Origin: Bacteroidota bacterium
GTDB lineage: Bacteria > Bacteroidota > Bacteroidia > UKL13-3
NCBI GenBank assembly: GCA_947477885.1
Contig: CANJUD010000001.1
Span: 482,632-546,631, forward strand
Direction: 5' to 3'
Length of the DNA stretch: 64,000 nucleotides
Shown here: piece after piece, positions 51,517-62,355 of the stretch
Layout of the letters: every line of letters begins with the position of its first letter
Numbering within the stretch: position 1 is the stretch's first letter
Made by a program: the position numbers and the translations under genes
Notes under the pieces: generated by a model
The model's database searches: none
What the model was told of the DNA's origin: nothing
What the model saw: only the letters and a program-made list of their open reading frames with translations

Positions 51517-53661
51517 ATGGAAATAAAACCACCGATAGCTGAACACAGGCCGCAGTCTGAGCTTGGCAATCGGTGGTTTTTTTATGTTGCCAACCGAACT
51601 ATTATATTGAGTTTTCTGGTTTTTATTTTCAGTAATACATTCGCTCAAAGTTTAAACAAGCATGCTTTGGTCATGCTTAATGGAGAGGATGGCATAGAAA
51701 AACTGACGAGCAATAATGACATACATATTATAAAATGTTTGTCGAAACTCTATCATATATATATGGTGGAACCTAATGCGCCAAGTGATCTAGAACAATT
51801 TATTATAGCACTTAAGAAGAGACCCGAAGTAGTAATAGCTCAACTTAACCACAAAGTATTTTTACGAGGAATACCCAATGATACTTTTTTTAATAAGCAA
51901 TGGCATTTGCAAAATACTGCAAGTCCTACAATTCATATTGGGGCAGTAAATGTGTGGGACAGCACAACTGGGGGCATTACAAAAACTGGCGATACTATAG
52001 TGCTGGGTTTGGTAGAATTGGGATTAGAGATTACACATCCTGATCTCCAACAAAATTTATTCATCAACCACCCCGAAATTCCCAATAACCAAATTGATGA
52101 TGATAGTAATGGGTACGTTGACGACTATCACGGTTATAATACAGTGCTAGGCAACGATAGTATACCACCCTCTGGCCACGGAACTTCTGTAGCAGGTGTG
52201 ATGGGTGCAGTAGGCAACAATAAAATAGGGGTAAGTGGTATAAACTGGAATGTAAAAATACTTCCTGTGGCTTTCCCTACTGCCGATGAAGCCAGCGTAA
52301 TTGAAGCTTATAGCTATTATGCCCAAATGAAAAAGTATTATATTCAAAGCCAAGGGAAAAAAGGTGCTTTTGTGGTGTCAGTCAATTCCTCATTTGGTAT
52401 TGATAATGGCAACCCAAAAGATTATCCGCTTTGGTGTGCCATGTATGATAGTTTGGGGCAATTGGGTATAGTAAGTGTGGCAGCCACAGCCAATTCAGCT
52501 ATTAATACCGATGTATCATTGGATATGCCCACCAGTTGTTTGAGTCATTTTTTGGTGATGGTAACCAATCACGATGTAACAGGAGTTATTAATAATACTG
52601 CTGCTTTTGGCAAACGCAATATTGATATAGCTGCACCAGGAACTGATATTTATACCACAGGTTCAAATGGCAATTATAATTTTGATGGAGGTACTTCATT
52701 TGCCGCACCGCAAGTAACGGGGGGAATTGGATTATTATATAGTGCTGCTTGCCCCGCTACTATAAATTGGGTGAAGAACAATCCAGCATATGGTGCATTG
52801 TTTTTTAAATCTATAGTAATGAATGGTGCCAAACGAGATAATAATTTTAGCAGTTTAACCCAATGCGGCGGAGGGCTTTATTTACCCAGTGCTTTTGATT
52901 TATTAAAAACCGGATTTTGTGGAATAGATAGTTTCCCTTTGGCTGCCATATATTTTAACCAAACACAGATTTGTCCTAGGGAACTAACACAATTAATTTG
53001 TTTGAAGAATGATTATATAAAAACTGTGAGTTGGTTTGTAAATGGCATACCTGCAGGTAATACTGACACCATAACTTGGCAGAATGATACTGCTGGTTAT
53101 TATGATATTAAATTGGTGGTGGCCAATAATTTATTAACTGATACTTTGGAACTGAAAAAATATATTCGGGTATTAAATCTTCCGCAGAAACCAGTTATAC
53201 AAGTAAACACGAGCTACCTTACCACGCAAAATGCAGTAGTAAATTGGTACGATACTGCTGGAACTTTACTAGGAACAGGAGTTAATTATACCCCAATACA
53301 AAAAGGCAGGTATTACTGCGCGTATACCAATCCTGATCTATGCACTTCTACTGCAGATGCAGTTAATTTTTATGGAGTTGGAATCTCGAGCACATTTGAA
53401 AATGGAACGATAGAGATTTATCCAAATCCAGTATCTCAAGATTTATATATCGAGAACAAAATTTCTAACACCATCCAATCGGATAATTTGACGATAGAAA
53501 TTTTTGACCCAATGGGTGGTTTGATTTTAGAAAAAAAAGTATTTTTAACTAAAGGATCAAAGGAGTTAATTCCATTCTCAAATTTTTCGGCTGGACTTTA
53601 CCTGGTGCGAGTTAGCGACATGAATGGAGATATTTGGGTACAGAAAATTGTGAAGAACTAA
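51517..53661 (+). CDS. Subtilisin-like (S8) protein with Glu in place of the catalytic Asp, T9SS tail
   Basis: 714 residues if the ATG at 51517 is used; residues 3-24 are then encoded by the terminator hairpin. The hydrophobic leader is RTIILSFLVFIFSNTFAQ. The S8 motifs are VLGLVELGLEITHPDL (E167 where active enzymes have Asp), SGHGTSVAGV (H221), VVSVNSSFG (N290, oxyanion) and GGTSFAAPQVTG (S394). The C-terminal third has a PKD-like part (SWFVNGIPAGNTDTI) and a type A T9SS tail (IEIYPNPVSQDL ... AGLYLVRV ... KIVKN). It is either a protease with Glu167 or an inactive relative. Start codon uncertain. Confidence 0.85.
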   Translation: MEIKPPIAEHRPQSELGNRWFFYVANRTIILSFLVFIFSNTFAQSLNKHALVMLNGEDGIEKLTSNNDIHIIKCLSKLYHIYMVEPNAPSDLEQFIIALKKRPEVVIAQLNHKVFLRGIPNDTFFNKQWHLQNTASPTIHIGAVNVWDSTTGGITKTGDTIVLGLVELGLEITHPDLQQNLFINHPEIPNNQIDDDSNGYVDDYHGYNTVLGNDSIPPSGHGTSVAGVMGAVGNNKIGVSGINWNVKILPVAFPTADEASVIEAYSYYAQMKKYYIQSQGKKGAFVVSVNSSFGIDNGNPKDYPLWCAMYDSLGQLGIVSVAATANSAINTDVSLDMPTSCLSHFLVMVTNHDVTGVINNTAAFGKRNIDIAAPGTDIYTTGSNGNYNFDGGTSFAAPQVTGGIGLLYSAACPATINWVKNNPAYGALFFKSIVMNGAKRDNNFSSLTQCGGGLYLPSAFDLLKTGFCGIDSFPLAAIYFNQTQICPRELTQLICLKNDYIKTVSWFVNGIPAGNTDTITWQNDTAGYYDIKLVVANNLLTDTLELKKYIRVLNLPQKPVIQVNTSYLTTQNAVVNWYDTAGTLLGTGVNYTPIQKGRYYCAYTNPDLCTSTADAVNFYGVGISSTFENGTIEIYPNPVSQDLYIENKISNTIQSDNLTIEIFDPMGGLILEKKVFLTKGSKELIPFSNFSAGLYLVRVSDMNGDIWVQKIVKN
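51525..51583 (+). terminator. Strong intrinsic terminator inside the subtilase 5' coding region
   Basis: AAAACCACCGAT (51525-51536) and ATCGGTGGTTTT (51569-51580), a 12-bp perfect stem with an inner AGCT/AGCT stem, followed by a run of seven T's (51577-51583). It is correctly placed to end the giant gene's transcript, yet the only good start of the next gene, ATG at 51517, lies before it. Confidence 0.85.
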
Positions 53662-53926
53662 GTAATAGTATCGCGTCTTAAATTTAGAGCTTTGAGCAGA
53701 CAATAATATGTCTTATATTCGCGTAGAATTATAGGCAAATGGGGGTTTTCTATATTCTTCCAACTATCTTTTAAAATATTTTCATAATATGGATTCCACT
53801 GTGTTCATCTCAGTGCTAGTAGTATTTGCAAATTTGAATCGATGCCTATGATTTTAAAAGTATAAACAAACGGGAATTGGAGAAAAAAGATCGTAATTCA
53901 CAGATTTACAAGTTTATGCAAATCAT
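53662..53926. other. Non-coding spacer before the second giant gene
   Basis: 265 AT-rich bases with no gene, no consensus promoter and no terminator that I recognise, despite the very long genes on each side. Confidence 0.4.
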
Positions 53927-56900
53927 ATGGAGCTAGTGATGCAAATCATTATGCCGTCCAAAAAGTCGCAGTTTCTTTGCACTATCAAATCAATCAAAAT
54001 GAATCAATTCAAAATCATTAACCAAAGTATTAAAATAGCAGGCATTCTGTTGTTTAAAACGGGGATGGCATTTATCGAATTCTTATTTAAAAGATTATCA
54101 ATGATAAAGCCAACCATTCAGACAAAAAATTTGTCTATACGGTTATTAATCAATAAATTTACCCCTTCAAAAATGACCCAAAAATCATTTGCTTTTCTAT
54201 TATTAATGTTAGCCCTAGCGGGTATGACCAATCGTGTGCAGGCCACCCACTTAATGGGGGGCGATTTTACCTACAGATATTTATATACCCAGAGCAATAA
54301 AGTTTACTATGAAACCAAGCTGGTTTTATACCGTAACTGCAATTCGGCTACTGGATTTGGCAATCCTATTTGCATGGGAGTTTACAAGGGAACTAACTAT
54401 GGTTCAATTGGCTCGAGGAGCGTGTACATCTATGGTGGGAAAGCCAATAATGTTACCCCAACCTGTATTCCAGCCTCAGGTATTTGTATTGAAGAAGCTA
54501 TTTATATTGACACCTTAAATTATCCTACCAATCAAAGCTATGGTGTATACGTTACTTGTGGCGGCACGGCTAGGAACAATGCAATTGTTAATCTTGACCT
54601 CACAACAGGAAATGCAGGAATGGCATTGCAAATTTATATCCCACCCCCAAACCAGTATATTAATAGTTCGCCAGCCTTTGTAAATAAGCCACTTCCATTT
54701 TTGTGTACAGGTAAGCAAATGGTTTTTAGCAATAATGCCTATGACGCCGACGGAGATTCTGTAGTCTTTAGTTTTGTGTTGCCTTACGGATCAAATAATC
54801 CAGGCGGTGGTTGCCCTACCTCAGGCTATCCAGTGCCACCACCTTTGAGTAGTACTCCTTGCAAATGGGCATCAGGCTATTCTGTCAGTCAGCCTTTTGG
54901 TTCTAGCGGTTCTATTGTAATGGATACTTTTACAGGTGAAATTACAGCAACGGCACCTGCGCAATCAAATTATGTTATAGCTATAGAAATTCAAGAATAT
55001 CGCACTCTTTCAAATGGTTCCGTAGTATTGATGAGTGCGGTGAGGAGAGATTTGCAAGTGGTTTCAAAAACTTGTGCCAATTATTACCCGCCTAAGCTTG
55101 TGAGTTATGGAAGTACTACTGCAAAATCTGTAAAAGTAGGAGACTCTATCTGTTTTAATATTACGGGTGCCGATTCCTTAGGCGACTCTGTTTTTATTTC
55201 AGCCAGTGGTGTAATGTTCGATACTTTATCGGGTGGAACCCCGCCTTTGGCCACGTTTACAAAAAAAGGGGGAGACAGTTTGGTAACACAACAGTTTTGT
55301 TGGAAACCCGGTTGCAACCATGCGCGTTCGCAGCCTTATATAATGACCGTAGATTTGATAAACGCAAACTGTGGAAGTGATCAAAAAACTTTTACAGTTA
55401 CAGTTAATCAAATGCCCACAGGCAACACGCCGCAACTGCGATGTGCAGATGTAGTCAGTAGTAATCAAGTAAAAATAACTTGGATAAACCCAGCAAGTCA
55501 AAGCTCATACACTACTAAATATTATGTGTTAAGAAAACCAATTTCGGGCAGCTATACGCTAATCGATTCTGTAAGTTTAACTGCTACTAGTTACACTGAT
55601 AATTCAGTAACCAATGCCACATCAACACAATATGTATATCAAATTGTTCCAGTAAATACTTGCGGAAATTATGGTAGTGGAAATTCAATTTCAACCATTC
55701 TTCTCAGCGGTACCCTTAGCGGGCAGAGTGTGGTAAACTTAACTTGGAATGATCCCACATCAGTTTACAAACCTTATAAATTCTTTTTATATAAAGATGA
55801 TGGCAGTGGCACGTGGACTTATGCTGACAGCACGGTAAACGATTCTATTTCGCAATATGCCAGGGGTTGTACCTCTTCTCACCGTTACAAAGTGGTAGCA
55901 TATGACAGTGTTGGTGGTTGCACTTCATCTTCAACTTATTCTTCTTTCTATACTTTAAAAGATAAACTACCTCCAGTTATTCAAGGTTTTGTAAAGGCTA
56001 CGATTACACCTTCAGGCCAGCAGGTTCAGCTTGAGTGGAAACCCAATGACTCGCTTGATGTCGCTTGGTTTTATGTATATCGCAAAACTACTGGGGCTTT
56101 TGTGTTCTTGGATTCAGTGAAAAGTAATAGCAGTCTTTACTATAAATATATTGACAATACGGCCAATATTAACAGTGGCAACCTTCCATATCATTACAAA
56201 ATACAGGCTGTTGATAGTTGTGGCAATATAGGTTCTATGTACGAGCCCCATGCTCCAGTTAACTTGCAGGGCCAAGCTCAAAATTTTAGAGTGAAACTTT
56301 GGTGGTACAATTATCAAGGCTTTAAAGGTTTCAGCAAAGTGGTATTAGTAAGGGCAGATACAGGGAGCAATTACGTGTGGGCCGCTTATAAAACACTTAC
56401 CGTGAGCGATTCTATAGTATATGATTCAGCAGTATCATGTTATTCTCGTTATTGGTATAAAGTTCAGTTTTATGATGTGAGGGATACCACATTATATACA
56501 GAAAGTGACACCATTATTTTAACACCTACTGATACAATTAAACCCGAAGCTGCTAGTGTAGAAATGGCTACTGTAATTAGTGGCACACAAATAAATTTAT
56601 TATTTAATCCAAGTGTTTCTAAAGACGTGGACAGGTATTTTATATATAAATCTACCAATGGTGGATCTTATGTATTAGATACGGTACTAACCTATCCTCC
56701 GGGAAATCCTATTATATATACCGATAAAAAAGTTGATGCGTTAAATAATAGATATTGTTATTATATAAAGCCACACGATAGTTGCCAAAATTTGGAATCC
56801 GTAGATTCAACTATTCATTGTGCGATGCAACTTCATGCACAGCCTGGTAATAACCGCGTATTTTTACAGTTCTATGGATATAAAGGTTTTGCAGTTAGCG

Positions 56901-59900
56901 ATTATAATATACAAAGATGGAACAATGGTTCATGGTTAAATATCCATAATGAAACCGCTGGCGATACCTCTTTTATTGATAGTGTTGGTGTGCATTGCAA
57001 ATTGAACTATTATAGAATACAAGCTTTATATCAGGGTGGTTATCCTACCTCGTATTCAGATACCATTGCTATACAACCTTTCGATACACAGCCTCCGCCA
57101 AGGCCCGTATTTGATTATGTTATCACAACAAATCACACACGCCTCGATCTGAACTGGAGCCAAACTGATAAAGATGTAAACCGTCTTATATTATATAGAG
57201 CTTTGAATAATGGAATACCTGTTCCATATGATACATTGCCAGGCACTACCACCCATTATTCCGATTCAAATGTGGATGCTGCAAAGTACCATTATACCTA
57301 TACACTTGAAGCTTTCGATAGTTGTTCTAACAATAGCAGTGGTAAAGCATTGCAGCATAATTCCATCAACTTGGATGCGCAATTAGATATTTGCAACAGG
57401 TTGTATAAGATGAAATGGAATACCTACAAAAATTGGCCTGCAAATGTAGCAGCATATCAACTTTATCGCAGCAGTAATGGCGGAGCATATTCAGTATATA
57501 AGAATTTTAGCTACATTGATTCTACTTATACTGACACTGCGATTTCAGTAAATACTTTTTATAGATATGTAATAGTTGCACTTGAAAATGGTGGCGGTGG
57601 CAACATGAGCAAAAGTGATACAGTTAATTTTGATTTCAAAAATGTTCGTGGGCCAGTAATACATTCAGTGAGCAAAGTGGCAACCTCTACTACCAATGGT
57701 GCTGTGCTAATTGCATGGAAAGCTTTGGAGTTGGATTCATTTGTTAAATTTTCTCGATTATATTATTCAAGTACAGGTACCGCAGGTAGTTATTCTTTAT
57801 TGAAAGACAATATATCTTTAACACGCGATACATTTACCCACATGGGTATAAATACACGCACCAAAAATCATTGGTATTATATGGTAAGTGTGGATTCGTG
57901 TAATATAGTTACTGATAGCAATGGGTTTCATAAAACAATGGATTTGAGTGTGACACTTAAAAAACTAAGAAACAAATTAAACTGGACTCCTTACCTAGGA
58001 TGGAAAGTTGGAAGCTATATAATCATGCGTCAAGACACCGGTGGATTTTATCCCGCGGGAACTGTTGCAGGAATAGATACTTTCTTTACAGATTTCCCTT
58101 CACCCTGCAATGGATATGTTACTTATGCAGTAGTTGCAAAAGATACAAATGGCGTATATTATAGTTTAAGTGATACCGTTACTTTGCCTCCAATTGATAC
58201 TGCATTTATTGCATTGGGTGTATTGAAAAATGTAACTGTTCACGATAATCAAGTAATTCAAATTGATATCGTAGAACAAGATTCAGTTTCTATATTTGGA
58301 TATGCTATAAAACGTAAAGAACGCGATTCGAGTAATTGGACACAACGTGCATTTTTATATAGTGTGGCACCAGGCAATGTATTTACTTTCTATGATACTG
58401 CCGATGTGCAAAACCGTTATTATAATTATCAGGTTGCAGTAGTAGATTCTTGTTTGAATGCATCATATTCTGTTACCTTTAGTCAAATGCAACTTACAGG
58501 TAAAGCAGGTCATTTACAGAATACACTTACTTGGAACAAATTTGCAGGTTATAATACACAACGTTATGAAGTAACAGAACTATTACCCAATGGTGGTTTC
58601 TTAAGGTTAGATACATTGTCGCCATCAGATAGTACATGGACACATGATAGTTTGTTATGTAATATATCTCACACCTATTTTATTATAGCCGTTGAAAATA
58701 ATACAGGCCGCGAAAGTTATTCAGACACTATCATACTTACTCCTTTCGATTCGGTTCCTCCTGCACAGGTAAAAATAATCAACGCAACGGTTGTTAATAA
58801 TAATACCTTAACTGTAAACTGGCAAGCATCATCTGCTGATGTTGGACAGTATGTATTATCATGTAAATCACCCAATGGGAATTGGATAAAAGTTGATACT
58901 TTATCGGCAAGTACTTTAACCTACGATATAACACCCTTACCTGTTGCCGACTCAGCATATAGTGTTTCAATTATTGCTTATGATAGTTGTGCTATGAATG
59001 CATCAGCGGTTTCTGCTACGCACACTAGTGTAAATTTGAGCGGAAATGCCGTGAATTTGGGCGTAAAACTTAATTGGAATATATATACTGGTTTCCCTAT
59101 TAAAGATCAAGAAGTAGAAAGGTTTATTGATGGTGCGTGGTCAACCATAATCATTACTGACGACAAAACAAACATAGTCAGTGTTGACACTTTGGGTTGT
59201 AATACAAGCCAATATTTCCGAATTAAAACAAATGGATTTGGGGGTGTAACTGCTTATTCTGATAGCATATTGTTAATTCCTTATGATACTATTAAACCTG
59301 AACCCGCAGTTGTAAAATTGGCTACAGTAGTTAATAGTAATTTGATAAGATTAGAATGGTTTGCAAGTGCAAGCCCTGATGTGAAGTTCTATAATATATA
59401 TAGGAATAATGGTTCAGGAATTTTTACCAATATTGCACAAGTTACCAATGTATTATATTATAATGATTCAACAGTATCAGCTAACCAGCAATCATATTCT
59501 TATTATGTAGTTGCTATTGATAGTTGTAATACCAATAATATATCTATACCTAGCGATACTGAATGCACTGTTAAACTACAATTCCACTATCAAGCTTGTT
59601 TTCCAGAAATTAATATCTCATGGAGTGCATATAAATATTTTGGAGATAAACTTTCGAAATATGAAGTATATAGAAAAGATAGTTTAGGTGTTAAATCATT
59701 ATATATTGCTGATTCAAATACCCTTACTTATAAAGACTCAGGTATTAATTTGGGCAGTACTTATAGTTATGTAGTAGTTGCCAGCAGTAGTGATGGAACC
59801 ACCTATTCATTAAGTGATACATTAGATGTGGTGCCTTATAATTTTCCATTCTCTAAGGCTCCAAATATCTATAATGCAACAACAACAGCTACTAGTTCTA

Positions 59901-62350
59901 CAGTGGGAGAAGTTACCTTTAATTGGGCCAAAACAACAGATACTTTGGTTAGAAAATATCAAATATATTATTGGAATGGCAGCCCATTCAGCAAATACTA
60001 TTTGTATTATGAAACTACCAATATGAATGATACTAGCTACGTGATGGATAGTATCGATACACAGAATGGTAAAAATTATTTCAAGATGGTATTCCGTGAC
60101 TTATGCGACCGTGAAGGTGCTTATACTGAAGTTCACAAAACAATGGATTTATCTGTTACCCCAGGGAATTTGCAAGTTTCTGTCGATTGGAATAAATATG
60201 AAGGATGGCCAGTGGCAAACTATAAAGTTTGGAGATCGGACAATGTGAATGCTCCAGCAGTTATTGCAGTTACTGATTCATCAACCACCAGTTATATTGA
60301 TACGATGGTGAGCTGCACCTATACATATAGTTATTATGTAGAGGCATCAGAATTGTTTGGAGATTTCACACTAAGTAATTCAAATGTTAATACTGCTGTT
60401 ACTTTTGATACCATTCCGCCACCAAGAATTAAAATAGATTATGCTACCGTAAATACTACCGACCCAGCAAATGCAGAAGTAGAAGTATTCTTCAATGCAT
60501 CAACCGATCGTATCCGCACTGGTTATAATATATATTTGAACGACAGTGGAACTTTCTTCAAATTGAAAAATGTATATCCTGAATTGAATAGTGGTAAATT
60601 ATCGTTTGCAGTTCAGGGCCTTAATACACAATATCTTGCCAATGGATTTTATATAACAGCTACTGATAGCTGCGATAACGAATCTGCCCCAAGTGATACC
60701 CATACAGTGGTTCAACTTCAGGCAAATTCAGTGAGCGGTTCTGTTGATTTAAGTTGGTCAAAATATATAGGTTTCACAGTAAATAATTATTTGCTAGAAA
60801 GAATGAGTGCCGGACAAACTGCTTGGACTGCTATCGGACAATTTGCTCCAACAGTAACAAATTTTTCTGATTCTTTTGCTACATGTAATTTGACATATTA
60901 CTATCGTATTACTGCCAGAGATAGTAGTGGTTTGATATCACTTTCAGATACCGTTGGTGTATTAACTTTTGAAATTGATCCTCCTAATGCTACCACAATA
61001 ATCAGTGCTACGGTTACCGCTACCAGCGTTACTAATGGCGAAGTGAAAATAAATTGGAATGCTTCAACCAGCGATGATGTGAGTGGTTACATTGTATACT
61101 ATCGTACCTCAAATGATTCTAATTGGATATTGGCCACAGCATTTACCTCACAATTAAACTATAAAGTTTCAGGATTGAATACTGTTGATTCAGTGTATTA
61201 TTTCAAAGTAGCGGTGTGGGATAGCTGCGGAAATATTAGTACTACATTCTCACCAGCTCACGCCAGCATCGTATTGGTTGCGGTTCCCGGCGAACAAAAT
61301 ATTAGTTTGAATTGGAATAATTATATAGGATGGCAAGCAGATAGTTTCATTGTATTACGCAATGGCAAACGTTTAGCCTCGGTTCCTAGCAATGTATTAA
61401 GTTATATAGATTCACCATTGTCATGCGTTAGGGTAATGTATTATCAAATAAAAGCGGTGAGCAGTTTATATAAAACATATAGTATGTCCGACTCGTCATA
61501 TACTAGACCTTATGACCACACGCCTCCAGCACCAAGTTATATCAAGTTTGCAACAGTATATGAAAATAATCATACAGCCAAGATTGAGTTCACAGCTTCT
61601 AAAACTTTCGATATCGCATTCTATGATATATTCCGTAAACCTAATGGAACCAATGGGTGGGTAAAAATTGCCCGCACCAGCGATACTATATATTATGATA
61701 GTACCGTTGATGCATCGCATGCTTCTTATTGCTATCGTATACAATCGGGCGATTCGTGCAGTAACTATAGTGTGCCCAGTAACGAAGCTTGTTTGATTTG
61801 GTTAAAAGGCAAAAGCTATAATTTAAGTAATCACCTAAACTTTACACCTTATACTTTTTGGAACAAGGGTGTTGACCACTATGAAGTATATAGAACTGAT
61901 GATAGTAACATGACAAATTTAATATTGACCACTACTGCACCTCCTATTGAATATTTAGATAGTTTGGTGGGAAGTAACAATGTCGAAAATTTCTGTTATG
62001 TGGTTAAAGGTATTGAAAACTTAGGTGGCTACGATGCTGTTACTTTCTCAAACCAATTGTGCTTACACCAGCAGCCTTTGGTGTATTTCCCCAACACATT
62101 TACGCCCAATGATGATGATTTGAATGAAACATTTGGCCCTACCGGTTTATATTATAAAAAATACGATATGGAAATTATCGACCGTTGGGGTGGTGTTATA
62201 TTTAAGAACAGTGAGGCAAAACCTAGATGGGATGCTAAATTTGGCAATGGCGCCATTGTGCCAATGGGAGTTTATATATACCGCGTTAAAATATATAGTT
62301 ACGACGGAAAAGAAATTAACTATAATGGGGTGATACAGATATTGCGATAA
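53927..62350 (+). CDS. Giant T9SS adhesin-like protein with 11 paired fibronectin-III-like units and type B tail
   Basis: 2807 residues from the ATG at 53927; ATGs at 53999 and 54173 are alternatives. The best signal peptide starts at 54173 (TQKSFAFLLLMLALAGMTNR before VQA), but the frame upstream stays open for 82 codons, so an extended leader is possible. The mature start THLMGGDFTYRYL is typical of Bacteroidota giant adhesins. After an N-terminal domain (to about 500) come FN3-like modules in pairs, each pair opening near D(T)xPPxxxxxxxATV and holding VxAxDSCxN; I count 11 pairs. The end LVYFPNTFTPNDDDLNETFG ... IIDRWGGVIF is a type B (gliding-associated) T9SS tail. Likely role: adhesion or gliding. 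Confidence 0.9.
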   Translation: MELVMQIIMPSKKSQFLCTIKSIKMNQFKIINQSIKIAGILLFKTGMAFIEFLFKRLSMIKPTIQTKNLSIRLLINKFTPSKMTQKSFAFLLLMLALAGMTNRVQATHLMGGDFTYRYLYTQSNKVYYETKLVLYRNCNSATGFGNPICMGVYKGTNYGSIGSRSVYIYGGKANNVTPTCIPASGICIEEAIYIDTLNYPTNQSYGVYVTCGGTARNNAIVNLDLTTGNAGMALQIYIPPPNQYINSSPAFVNKPLPFLCTGKQMVFSNNAYDADGDSVVFSFVLPYGSNNPGGGCPTSGYPVPPPLSSTPCKWASGYSVSQPFGSSGSIVMDTFTGEITATAPAQSNYVIAIEIQEYRTLSNGSVVLMSAVRRDLQVVSKTCANYYPPKLVSYGSTTAKSVKVGDSICFNITGADSLGDSVFISASGVMFDTLSGGTPPLATFTKKGGDSLVTQQFCWKPGCNHARSQPYIMTVDLINANCGSDQKTFTVTVNQMPTGNTPQLRCADVVSSNQVKITWINPASQSSYTTKYYVLRKPISGSYTLIDSVSLTATSYTDNSVTNATSTQYVYQIVPVNTCGNYGSGNSISTILLSGTLSGQSVVNLTWNDPTSVYKPYKFFLYKDDGSGTWTYADSTVNDSISQYARGCTSSHRYKVVAYDSVGGCTSSSTYSSFYTLKDKLPPVIQGFVKATITPSGQQVQLEWKPNDSLDVAWFYVYRKTTGAFVFLDSVKSNSSLYYKYIDNTANINSGNLPYHYKIQAVDSCGNIGSMYEPHAPVNLQGQAQNFRVKLWWYNYQGFKGFSKVVLVRADTGSNYVWAAYKTLTVSDSIVYDSAVSCYSRYWYKVQFYDVRDTTLYTESDTIILTPTDTIKPEAASVEMATVISGTQINLLFNPSVSKDVDRYFIYKSTNGGSYVLDTVLTYPPGNPIIYTDKKVDALNNRYCYYIKPHDSCQNLESVDSTIHCAMQLHAQPGNNRVFLQFYGYKGFAVSDYNIQRWNNGSWLNIHNETAGDTSFIDSVGVHCKLNYYRIQALYQGGYPTSYSDTIAIQPFDTQPPPRPVFDYVITTNHTRLDLNWSQTDKDVNRLILYRALNNGIPVPYDTLPGTTTHYSDSNVDAAKYHYTYTLEAFDSCSNNSSGKALQHNSINLDAQLDICNRLYKMKWNTYKNWPANVAAYQLYRSSNGGAYSVYKNFSYIDSTYTDTAISVNTFYRYVIVALENGGGGNMSKSDTVNFDFKNVRGPVIHSVSKVATSTTNGAVLIAWKALELDSFVKFSRLYYSSTGTAGSYSLLKDNISLTRDTFTHMGINTRTKNHWYYMVSVDSCNIVTDSNGFHKTMDLSVTLKKLRNKLNWTPYLGWKVGSYIIMRQDTGGFYPAGTVAGIDTFFTDFPSPCNGYVTYAVVAKDTNGVYYSLSDTVTLPPIDTAFIALGVLKNVTVHDNQVIQIDIVEQDSVSIFGYAIKRKERDSSNWTQRAFLYSVAPGNVFTFYDTADVQNRYYNYQVAVVDSCLNASYSVTFSQMQLTGKAGHLQNTLTWNKFAGYNTQRYEVTELLPNGGFLRLDTLSPSDSTWTHDSLLCNISHTYFIIAVENNTGRESYSDTIILTPFDSVPPAQVKIINATVVNNNTLTVNWQASSADVGQYVLSCKSPNGNWIKVDTLSASTLTYDITPLPVADSAYSVSIIAYDSCAMNASAVSATHTSVNLSGNAVNLGVKLNWNIYTGFPIKDQEVERFIDGAWSTIIITDDKTNIVSVDTLGCNTSQYFRIKTNGFGGVTAYSDSILLIPYDTIKPEPAVVKLATVVNSNLIRLEWFASASPDVKFYNIYRNNGSGIFTNIAQVTNVLYYNDSTVSANQQSYSYYVVAIDSCNTNNISIPSDTECTVKLQFHYQACFPEINISWSAYKYFGDKLSKYEVYRKDSLGVKSLYIADSNTLTYKDSGINLGSTYSYVVVASSSDGTTYSLSDTLDVVPYNFPFSKAPNIYNATTTATSSTVGEVTFNWAKTTDTLVRKYQIYYWNGSPFSKYYLYYETTNMNDTSYVMDSIDTQNGKNYFKMVFRDLCDREGAYTEVHKTMDLSVTPGNLQVSVDWNKYEGWPVANYKVWRSDNVNAPAVIAVTDSSTTSYIDTMVSCTYTYSYYVEASELFGDFTLSNSNVNTAVTFDTIPPPRIKIDYATVNTTDPANAEVEVFFNASTDRIRTGYNIYLNDSGTFFKLKNVYPELNSGKLSFAVQGLNTQYLANGFYITATDSCDNESAPSDTHTVVQLQANSVSGSVDLSWSKYIGFTVNNYLLERMSAGQTAWTAIGQFAPTVTNFSDSFATCNLTYYYRITARDSSGLISLSDTVGVLTFEIDPPNATTIISATVTATSVTNGEVKINWNASTSDDVSGYIVYYRTSNDSNWILATAFTSQLNYKVSGLNTVDSVYYFKVAVWDSCGNISTTFSPAHASIVLVAVPGEQNISLNWNNYIGWQADSFIVLRNGKRLASVPSNVLSYIDSPLSCVRVMYYQIKAVSSLYKTYSMSDSSYTRPYDHTPPAPSYIKFATVYENNHTAKIEFTASKTFDIAFYDIFRKPNGTNGWVKIARTSDTIYYDSTVDASHASYCYRIQSGDSCSNYSVPSNEACLIWLKGKSYNLSNHLNFTPYTFWNKGVDHYEVYRTDDSNMTNLILTTTAPPIEYLDSLVGSNNVENFCYVVKGIENLGGYDAVTFSNQLCLHQQPLVYFPNTFTPNDDDLNETFGPTGLYYKKYDMEIIDRWGGVIFKNSEAKPRWDAKFGNGAIVPMGVYIYRVKIYSYDGKEINYNGVIQILR
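55965..62045 (+). repeat. Eleven paired-FN3 units, period about 555 bp
   Basis: Unit starts (codons for the PP/KP...AT(V/I) block) lie near 55970, 56540, 57090, 57645, 58195, 58750, 59295, 59850, 60410, 60970 and 61515. Units are diverged at the DNA level. The regular paired period points to duplication of two-domain blocks. Confidence 0.75.
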
Positions 62351-62355
62351 TACTA

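Noticed and set aside
46470-62045. Long tandem repeats considered as CRISPR or satellite
   Set aside because: They are open protein-coding domain repeats with diverged DNA and no identical short repeats or spacers.
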